Both the position numbers and the translations under genes were made by a program. The notes under the pieces were generated by a model. That model ran no database searches, had not been told where the DNA came from, and saw only the letters and a list, made by a program, of their open reading frames with translations. 5,097 bases of DNA from Fidelibacterota bacterium. GTDB lineage: Bacteria > Marinisomatota > Marinisomatia > SCGC-AAA003-L08 > TMED6. Every line of letters begins with the position of its first letter. The first letter of the stretch is position 1. Shown here piece by piece: positions 1 to 5,097 of the stretch. Location of the stretch: contig JAAZYZ010000055.1 of assembly GCA_014239355.1 (NCBI GenBank), positions 1-5,097 on the forward strand, in the 5' to 3' direction.

Positions 1-543
1 AGTTTTAGGGTCTAAAATATCATGAACTGGTGATAAGAGTATATCTTTATCATTCAAGCTATATTTATTAATTTTATTTTTGGTCCATTTATAATCCTCA
101 ATATTTCCAACAACAAATTTAATTTCATCATGAGTTTGAATGTTTTGTAGAATACTCCAATCATTTTTTTTATGCATATTACTTGAGGGACATTTAAAAT
201 CAATAATTTTAATAACTTCTTTTGGAACATCCTTTATTGGTAAAGAGCCACCAGTTTCTAGCATGACTTCATAGTTTTTTTTCAGTAAAGCATTCATTAA
301 ATCAATACTCTCTTTTTGAAGCAGTGGTTCTCCTCCTGTAACTTCAACTAAATTACAGTTATAACTTTTTATTTTTGTTAAAATCTGATTTATGTTCATA
401 TCTTTTCCTTCATGAAAAGAATAATCAGTGTCACAATAGCTACACCTTAGATTACAGTAAGTTAATCTAATAAAAATACACGGCATTCCACTTTTTGAGG
501 ATTCTCCTTGTATGCTATAGAATATTTCATTGATTTTTAACAT
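1..543 (-). CDS. queE: 7-carboxy-7-deazaguanine synthase QueE-like radical SAM enzyme (partial, C-terminus off the left edge)
   Basis: This open frame runs 181 codons from ATG at 543 to the left edge with no stop, so the C-terminus is missing, probably a few tens of residues judging by the family's usual 200-245. The translation shows the radical SAM cluster motif CX3CX2C (C30, C34, C37, in YCNLRCSYCDT), an early SIQGES motif (10-15) typical of QueE, the SAM-binding GGEP (70-73), ETGG (96-99), DFKCPSS (115-121, the QueE D-x-K-C-P-S signature) and EIKFVVG (140-146). Family knowledge: QueE rearranges 6-carboxytetrahydropterin into 7-carboxy-7-deazaguanine, a cytosolic step towards queuosine in tRNA. 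The start is fixed by an in-frame TAA 9 bases upstream (555-553) with no other start codon between. There is no Shine-Dalgarno. It is transcribed divergently from the aminotransferase gene. Other queuosine genes are not visible; they could lie beyond the left edge. An alternative is another 7-deazapurine radical SAM relative, but the motif set favours QueE. Confidence 0.9.
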   Translation of the reverse strand, partial: MLKINEIFYSIQGESSKSGMPCIFIRLTYCNLRCSYCDTDYSFHEGKDMNINQILTKIKSYNCNLVEVTGGEPLLQKESIDLMNALLKKNYEVMLETGGSLPIKDVPKEVIKIIDFKCPSSNMHKKNDWSILQNIQTHDEIKFVVGNIEDYKWTKNKINKYSLNDKDILLSPVHDILDPKT

Positions 544-571
544 ATATATAATTTATAATTTTTTTTTAATT

Positions 572-580
572 ATTATAACA
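572..580 (-). promoter_or_regulatory. Extended -10 promoter for queE
   Basis: Read on the minus strand this is TGTTATAAT, a perfect TATAAT hexamer preceded by the TG-N of an extended -10 element. It would place the transcription start near 565 and give queE a leader of about 20 bases made almost only of A and T. No good -35 sits 16-18 bases upstream, which extended -10 promoters tolerate. In sequence this AT-rich a TATAAT can occur by chance, but the TG extension and the position just ahead of the gene support it. It assumes a sigma-70-like factor; Bacteroidetes-type sigma factors would recognise a different box. Confidence 0.4.
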
Positions 581-587
581 ACTCTCT

Positions 588-616
588 TTGTTAAATATTA
601 TATGATTCTTTAAATT
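588..616 (+). promoter_or_regulatory. Weak candidate promoter for the aminotransferase-serA-gatB operon
   Basis: TTGTTA (588-593) and TAAATT (611-616) are separated by 17 bases, each matching four of six positions of the sigma-70 -35 and -10 boxes. This would start transcription near 623 and leave a leader of about 35 bases before the ATG at 658. A TATTAT at 596-601 is an alternative -10 without a good -35. The operon needs a promoter somewhere in 544-657, since the upstream gene is divergent, but in a region almost free of G and C the exact boxes cannot be fixed by eye. I see no riboswitch-like structure, T-box or operator in the gap. Confidence 0.18.
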
Positions 617-657
617 TCAAAGTATTTAAAATTATTTTTCTATACACTTTATAAGCT

Positions 658-1734
658 ATGAAAAATCCAAAATTATTCATACCTGGTCCAACACATGTCC
701 CTAATGATGTATTACAAGCTATGGCGCAAAGTCAAATTGGTCACAGAACTCCTGAAGTATCTATTTTAATTAAAGAAATTAAAGATGGAATTCAGAATGT
801 TTTATACACTCAAAATAAAATATTATTAACATCTAATCCAGCAACAGCATTATGGGAAATGGGTATTGTTAATTCAGTTTCAAAAGGTGTTCTTCATGCA
901 GTTAATGGGGCATTTAGTAGTAAATGGGCTATAGTATCAGAAAAATGTAATTTTAATAATACAGTGATTGATTACGAATGGGGTCAGGGGGTTAAAGTAG
1001 ATGATGTAGATAAGTTACTTTCAACTGGAAAATTTGATACTTTTGCAATGGTTCATAATGAAACATCAACAGGAGCAATGAGTAATTTAGAAGAAATTTC
1101 TAATTTAATAAAAACTAAATATCCTGATATTATTTGGCTTGTAGATGCTGTAAGTTCAATGGCTGGAATCAAAATTGAAGTTGATAAACTAGGAATAGAT
1201 TTTATACTTTCTTCAACTCAAAAAGCATGGGGTTTACCAGCAGGTTTTTCTGTATGTGCTGTATCTGATAAAATATATCAAAGATCTAAATTGTTATCTA
1301 ATAAAGGTTATTATTTTGATTTAATGACATATAATAAATCTTATGAAAAGGATCAAACTCCAACTACACCATCGATTTCTCATCTTTTTGGGCTTCAATA
1401 TATATTAAAAAAAATTAATGATGAAGGTCTTGAAAAACGATGGGATCGTCATATAAAAATGGCTCAATATACTAGAAATTGGGCTAAAAATAATGGTCAA
1501 TCTTTATTTCCAGAGCCTGGTTGTGAATCATATACATTAACTTGTATTCAAAACAATCAAAATTGGGATATTAACAATTTAAATGAAAAATTATTAAATA
1601 GAGGTTTTAGAATGGATAGAGGTTATGGTGCACTTAGATGTAAAGCTTTTCGTATAGGTCATATGGGTAATATCTATATGGAAGATTTAATTGAGTATTT
1701 AGATATTATAGATGAGTTATTAAATGAAATATAA
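658..1734 (+). CDS. Class V PLP-dependent aminotransferase, probable phosphoserine transaminase (AGXT-like)
   Basis: This 358-residue protein has the fold type I, class V aminotransferase pattern. It opens with FIPGPTHVP (7-15) and GHRTPE (28-33), followed by the cofactor-pocket segment SNPATALWE (59-67), HNETSTGAM (133-141), the PLP-binding aspartate D163 in LVDAVSS, the Schiff-base lysine K189 in SSTQKAWGLP, TPTTPS (234-239) and the likely carboxylate-binding arginine R332 in FRIGHMGN. Length fits the alanine-glyoxylate/serine-pyruvate aminotransferase family. The gene overlaps serA by 11 bases, so I infer that it converts 3-phosphohydroxypyruvate plus glutamate to phosphoserine, replacing a classical SerC; serine-glyoxylate or serine-pyruvate transaminase activity is the main alternative. 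The start is secure because an in-frame TAA lies at 652-654 and only one codon separates it from the ATG. It has no Shine-Dalgarno. It is the first gene of the plus-strand operon. No signal peptide or membrane segment; expected in the cytosol. Class call is firm, substrate is inferred. Confidence 0.9.
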   Translation: MKNPKLFIPGPTHVPNDVLQAMAQSQIGHRTPEVSILIKEIKDGIQNVLYTQNKILLTSNPATALWEMGIVNSVSKGVLHAVNGAFSSKWAIVSEKCNFNNTVIDYEWGQGVKVDDVDKLLSTGKFDTFAMVHNETSTGAMSNLEEISNLIKTKYPDIIWLVDAVSSMAGIKIEVDKLGIDFILSSTQKAWGLPAGFSVCAVSDKIYQRSKLLSNKGYYFDLMTYNKSYEKDQTPTTPSISHLFGLQYILKKINDEGLEKRWDRHIKMAQYTRNWAKNNGQSLFPEPGCESYTLTCIQNNQNWDINNLNEKLLNRGFRMDRGYGALRCKAFRIGHMGNIYMEDLIEYLDIIDELLNEI

Positions 1735-3301
1735 AGTATTAATCACCGATCCTATATCTAATTCTGGAATAAAAATATTAGAAAATAATAATTGTGAAGT
1801 AATCAATAAAATTGATACTAAAGATACTATTGATAATATTATTGATCAAATCGATGCTTGGATTATTAGAAGTGGCACTCAGATATCCGAAGATTATATT
1901 AATAAGGCAAAGAAATTACAAGTTATTGGTAGAGCTGGAGTTGGTACAGATAATATTGATATTAAAACAGCAACTAAAAATGGTGTAGTAGTTATGAATG
2001 TTCCAGATGGAAATTCTATATCAGCAGCAGAGCATACAATGGCTATGATACTAGCCTTATCTAGAAATTTACATTTAGGACACATAACTTTAGAACAAGG
2101 GTTATGGGAAAGAGCTAATTTAGTTGGAAATGAATTGAAAGGAAAAGTACTGGGCGTAGTAGGTCTTGGGAAGATAGGTAAAGAAGTTATTGATAGGGCT
2201 TTATCTTTTGGAGTAAAAATTTTAGGATATGATCCTTATGTAAATAAAGATTTGTATAGTGAAAATACAATCGAAATAGTAGATATTGATAAATTAACAA
2301 GAGAAAGTGATATTATTACATTACATGTACCCCTTAATGATTCGACAAAAGATTTATTTGATCTGAAAAGAATTAAAATGATGAAAAAAAATGCTAGTAT
2401 TATTAACGTGGCAAGAGGTGGAATTATTAATGAAGAAGATTTAGCTACTGCATTAAATGATAAAATAATATCAGGAGCTGGAATTGATGTATTTTCAAAT
2501 GAGCCATTTAATTCAAAAAATCCTTTAAGTTTAGCAAAAAATATTCTTTTAACACCTCATTTAGGTGCTTCTACTCATGAAGCAAAAGAGGGAGTTTCTT
2601 TATCTATATGTCAACAAATAGTCGATTTTTTAAAAAGTAATAAACTTAACAATGCTGTTAATTTGCCAATATCAGATATGAATATGTTAAAGGAACTTCA
2701 ACCTTATTTAAATCTTGCAGAATTAATAGGTAAAATTCAATCTCAATTAATTGATACTTCTATTATTAAAATTAAAATTGATTGTTATGGTTCTATTAGT
2801 GAAGTAAAGCCAATTAGTATTGCATTGATTAAGGGTTTGTTATCTAATATAATAGATGATAAAATTAATTATATTAATGCTTTATCAATTATAGAAGAAA
2901 GAGGTATAAAATTATTAAATACATTTAATCCTCAAATTGATAAATACGAAAATTTGATTGATACTTATATTTATACAAAGGATGCAATTATAAATGTTGG
3001 TGGAGGTGTATTTTTTGATAATGAATTTAGAATTTTAAAATTCATGAGTCATGATATAAATTTCATCCCTAAAGGCCACATTTTACTAAAGAGAAACAAG
3101 GATATTCCGGGTGTTGTAGGTAAAGTTGGTACTATATTAGGAAAATATGGAATAAATATTGCAGAATATATTTTGAGTAGACCTCATAAAAAAGAATCTC
3201 CAATTTCTATTATTAAAATAGACCATAGTATAGATAAAGATTGTTTAGATAAATTAAAAGAAATTGAAGAAATTATAGAAATAAGACAGTTTGAAATTTA
3301 A
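1724..3301 (+). CDS. serA: D-3-phosphoglycerate dehydrogenase (long form with ASB and ACT domains)
   Basis: SerA oxidises 3-phosphoglycerate to 3-phosphohydroxypyruvate with NAD, the first committed step of serine synthesis in the cytosol. The 525 residues match the long form of the enzyme. The N-terminal substrate domain has RSGT (49-52) and GRAGVGTDNID (69-79). The Rossmann loop is GLGKIG (147-152), with D170 in YDPY favouring NAD over NADP. Catalytic residues are R231 (VARGG), E260 (NEP) and H279 (TPHLGAST). The intervening ASB domain spans about 320-445 and includes LLSNIIDD and INVGGGVF-type segments. A C-terminal ACT domain (about 450-525) carries KDIPGVVGKVGTILGKYGIN-like residues, so serine feedback control is likely. 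All catalytic residues are present. The start is fixed by a TAA immediately before the ATG (1721-1723). It overlaps the aminotransferase by 11 bases, suggesting coupled translation and a shared pathway, and is followed 15 bases later by gatB. Confidence 0.97.
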   Translation: MKYKVLITDPISNSGIKILENNNCEVINKIDTKDTIDNIIDQIDAWIIRSGTQISEDYINKAKKLQVIGRAGVGTDNIDIKTATKNGVVVMNVPDGNSISAAEHTMAMILALSRNLHLGHITLEQGLWERANLVGNELKGKVLGVVGLGKIGKEVIDRALSFGVKILGYDPYVNKDLYSENTIEIVDIDKLTRESDIITLHVPLNDSTKDLFDLKRIKMMKKNASIINVARGGIINEEDLATALNDKIISGAGIDVFSNEPFNSKNPLSLAKNILLTPHLGASTHEAKEGVSLSICQQIVDFLKSNKLNNAVNLPISDMNMLKELQPYLNLAELIGKIQSQLIDTSIIKIKIDCYGSISEVKPISIALIKGLLSNIIDDKINYINALSIIEERGIKLLNTFNPQIDKYENLIDTYIYTKDAIINVGGGVFFDNEFRILKFMSHDINFIPKGHILLKRNKDIPGVVGKVGTILGKYGINIAEYILSRPHKKESPISIIKIDHSIDKDCLDKLKEIEEIIEIRQFEI

Positions 3302-3316
3302 AATAAATAATATATT

Positions 3317-4753
3317 ATGAATAATTGGCAACTTACAGTAGGATTAGAAGTCCATATCCAACTATCGACAAAAACTAAAATGTTTTGTCAATGTCTTTCA
3401 AAGTATGGAGAGACTCCTAACTCCCTTACTTGTCCAATATGTCTTGCTATGCCAGGAGCATTACCTATTATTAATCAAGAAGCAATTAATATGGCTATTA
3501 AACTTTCTCATGCTTTAGATTTTAAGGTTAATAATAAAACAAGTTTCTCAAGAAAAAATTATTATTATCCAGATTTACCAAAGGGATATCAAATTACACA
3601 ATTTAATGATCCAGTGTGTGAAAATGGAAAATTAGAAATTGAATATAATAATAAAAAGTATGCGATTGGTATTACAAGAGCTCACCTTGAAGAAGATTCA
3701 GGAAAACTAATTCATCATTCAGATAATACTTCATTTATAGATTTAAATAGAGCGGGGTCTCCATTAATTGAAATTGTATCTGAACCTGATCTACATTCTA
3801 GTGAACATGCAAAATTATATCTTGAAAAGTTAAAACAAATTGTCAAATACATTGATATTTCTGATTGTGATATGGAAAAAGGAAATTTACGTGTTGATAT
3901 AAATGTTTCAATTAACAAAAAGGGTGATTTAGAACTTGGGACTAGGAGAGAAGTAAAAAATCTTAATTCATTCAAATCGGTGCAAAAAGCAATTGATTAT
4001 GAATATAAAAAACAAATTGAATTAATTGAAAGTGGGGAGAAAATTGTTCAATCAACATTAAGCTGGGATGAAAAAAATAATATCACAAAAGTAATTAGGA
4101 AAAAAGAAGATGCGCATGATTACAGATACTTTCCAGAGCCTGATTTACCTCATTTACATATTAGTGATAAAGATATAGAAAATATTGGTAAAAATATTCC
4201 TGAATTACCTGATGCTAAATTTGATAGATTTTCAAGTTCTTATGGGCTAAAAAAACAAGATTTATTAAAGATTATTTCTGATATAGAATTAGCTGATTAT
4301 TTTGAATTATTAGTTAAATTAACAAAATTGCCTCAACAAGTTTCAAACTGGTTGCTTGGAGAAATATTGGCATATATAAATAAGAAAAATATTTCTATTA
4401 ATAAATTGCCAATTGATAAAAAAAGGATTGCTCAACTTATTATTTTATTTGATAATGGGAAAATCACAAACATTAATGCTAAAAAAATATTTGTGATGAT
4501 GATATCTGATAAACGAACACCAGAAAAAATTATTGATGAAGAAAAAATGATGATTGTTCAAGATGATGATTTTTTAAATAATCTTATTAAAAATGTTTTT
4601 AAAAATCATGAAAATGAATTTGATCGACTTAAAAATGGTGAAATGAAATTAGTAGGATTTTTTATGGGTCAAATTATGAAAGAGGCAAAAGGTAAGGCGG
4701 ACCCTAAATTAATTCAAAAGATGATTAACCAGTATATTATGGATAAAAAATAA
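3317..4753 (+). CDS. gatB: Aspartyl/glutamyl-tRNA(Asn/Gln) amidotransferase subunit B
   Basis: GatB is the subunit of the GatCAB complex that binds the misacylated tRNA and phosphorylates its Glu or Asp side chain before amidation, giving Gln-tRNA(Gln) and/or Asn-tRNA(Asn). At 478 residues it is full length. It begins with VGLEVHIQL (8-16), then a likely zinc site CXC-X12-CXXC (C24, C26, C39, C42), YYYPDLPKGYQI (82-93), HLEED (123-127), the GatB signature DLNRAGSPLIEI (142-153), CDMEKGNLRVD (184-194) and KEDAHDYRYFPEPDLP (263-278). The C-terminal YqeY-type tRNA-binding domain covers about 330-477 and ends with VGFFMGQIMKEAKGKADPKL. The start is fixed by an in-frame TAA at 3308-3310, with only TAT and ATT codons before the ATG. 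No Shine-Dalgarno is present. gatA and gatC are not in the window, so the subunits are encoded apart unless they lie just outside. Its stop overlaps the next ATG by one base (TAATG). Confidence 0.97.
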   Translation: MNNWQLTVGLEVHIQLSTKTKMFCQCLSKYGETPNSLTCPICLAMPGALPIINQEAINMAIKLSHALDFKVNNKTSFSRKNYYYPDLPKGYQITQFNDPVCENGKLEIEYNNKKYAIGITRAHLEEDSGKLIHHSDNTSFIDLNRAGSPLIEIVSEPDLHSSEHAKLYLEKLKQIVKYIDISDCDMEKGNLRVDINVSINKKGDLELGTRREVKNLNSFKSVQKAIDYEYKKQIELIESGEKIVQSTLSWDEKNNITKVIRKKEDAHDYRYFPEPDLPHLHISDKDIENIGKNIPELPDAKFDRFSSSYGLKKQDLLKIISDIELADYFELLVKLTKLPQQVSNWLLGEILAYINKKNISINKLPIDKKRIAQLIILFDNGKITNINAKKIFVMMISDKRTPEKIIDEEKMMIVQDDDFLNNLIKNVFKNHENEFDRLKNGEMKLVGFFMGQIMKEAKGKADPKLIQKMINQYIMDKK

Positions 4754-5064
4754 TGGCAGATTTTTGGTTATTTTTTGTAAAAAAAATAAATTATTCTGCC
4801 CAAAGATTAATTAAGTATTTTAGTATTTTATTTAGAAATATTATAAACAGCAGCAGCTATTTTTCAAAAAATAGTTTAAATCAAATAGAAATACAAAAAA
4901 TGAAGTGGGAATTAAAGCATCATAAAGAAAAATTAGGGGCGTATATTTATAAGTGCAATATTTCTGATGGTTCTTTTAATTTTTCTAATGATGTACATTT
5001 TAACGAATTAATAAAAAAAATAAAAGAAATTCAACTTTTTATAGATAAAAAAAATAAAAATTAA
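4753..5064 (+). CDS. Small basic helical protein of unknown function, coupled to gatB
   Basis: I do not recognise this 103-residue protein. Its first 32 residues are aromatic and hydrophobic but interrupted by lysine and arginine (WLFFVKK, then LIKYFSILFRNII), which looks like an amphipathic or membrane-surface helix rather than a clean transmembrane segment or cleavable signal peptide. After a serine/asparagine-rich linker (about 33-43) comes a charged helix (44-66, ending KLGAYIYK), a turn with SDGSF (71-75), and a second lysine-rich helix (84-103), so a helical hairpin or short coiled coil is likely. The LGAYIY then turn then helix layout recalls small coiled-coil proteins, but that is an impression only. 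The protein is strongly basic at the C-terminus. The start is fixed by an in-frame TAA at 4744-4746 and forms TAATG with the gatB stop, implying reinitiation by ribosomes finishing gatB. Base composition and codon use match its neighbours, and the reading frame with its coupled start argues for a real gene. Confidence 0.75.
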   Translation: MADFWLFFVKKINYSAQRLIKYFSILFRNIINSSSYFSKNSLNQIEIQKMKWELKHHKEKLGAYIYKCNISDGSFNFSNDVHFNELIKKIKEIQLFIDKKNKN

Positions 5065-5097
5065 TAAAATTGAAAAGTAGGTCAGTTTTCTATAAAT

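Noticed and set aside
553..578. Imperfect inverted repeat TTATAATT / AATTATTATAA as a bidirectional terminator or operator
   Set aside because: It is made only of A and T, has mismatches, and lies at the 5' ends of both flanking genes where no terminator is expected; chance is the simpler reading.
1407..1414. Runs of eight A (here, near 2385, and in the last gene) as possible frameshift or slippage sites
   Set aside because: The genes read through intact in one frame with full-length, family-sized products, and such runs are expected where lysine and asparagine codons are common in AT-rich DNA.
1894..2085. 63-codon open frame on the minus strand inside serA
   Set aside because: It lies opposite a strongly conserved part of SerA (the GRAGVGTDNID region) and has no recognisable protein features; it is an antisense shadow.
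3715..3975. 86-codon open frame on the minus strand inside gatB
   Set aside because: It lies opposite the GatB signature and neighbouring conserved segments, and has no promoter or neighbour to support it; it is an antisense shadow.
5065..5097. Possible terminator or start of another gene at the right edge (GAAAA 9-base loop TTTTC)
   Set aside because: The stem is only five pairs, nearly all A-T, with no clear following T tract, and no start codon with an open frame is seen before the window ends.
1..5097. A hidden novel system such as a defence island, mobile element, CRISPR array, RNA gene or recoded genetic code
   Set aside because: The window is filled by intact housekeeping genes; I see no repeats with spacers, no transposase or integrase motifs, no tRNA-like folds, and no in-frame TGA that would suggest recoding.

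Overview
The window is AT-rich bacterial chromosome (by eye clearly below 35% G+C) holding five ordinary housekeeping-type genes: one incomplete gene on the minus strand and a tight block of four genes on the plus strand. Every complete gene ends in TAA, arginine is mostly AGA, and no start has a convincing Shine-Dalgarno sequence. This suggests a streamlined, low-GC, probably uncultured and perhaps marine bacterium outside the classic SD-using groups. Marinimicrobia (SAR406) or a relative of Bacteroidetes would fit, but that placement is a guess from style, not a demonstration.

Layout. Positions 1-543 (minus) carry the first 181 codons of a queE-like radical SAM enzyme of queuosine/7-deazaguanine synthesis; its C-terminus lies beyond the left edge. 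Positions 544-657 are a 114-base divergent intergenic region, almost pure A+T, with a good extended -10 box for queE and only a weak candidate promoter for the plus-strand genes. From 658 to 5064 four genes are packed head to tail: a class V PLP aminotransferase (658-1734), serA (1724-3301, overlapping by 11 bases), gatB (3317-4753, 15-base gap) and a small 103-residue unknown protein (4753-5064, overlapping gatB by one base). The last 33 bases hold no recognisable feature.

How the genes work together. SerA oxidises 3-phosphoglycerate to 3-phosphohydroxypyruvate. The overlapping aminotransferase is most simply read as the transaminase for the next step, making phosphoserine in place of a classical SerC. 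No serB or serC is in the window. GatB is the tRNA-binding/kinase subunit of the Asp/Glu-tRNA(Asn/Gln) amidotransferase and is here separated from gatA and gatC. The final small gene appears translationally coupled to gatB; its function is unknown. I see no mobile element, CRISPR array, tRNA, rRNA or defence-like system. The region looks conserved and ordinary, with modest interest in the gene order, the serC replacement, the SD-less starts and the small unknown protein.
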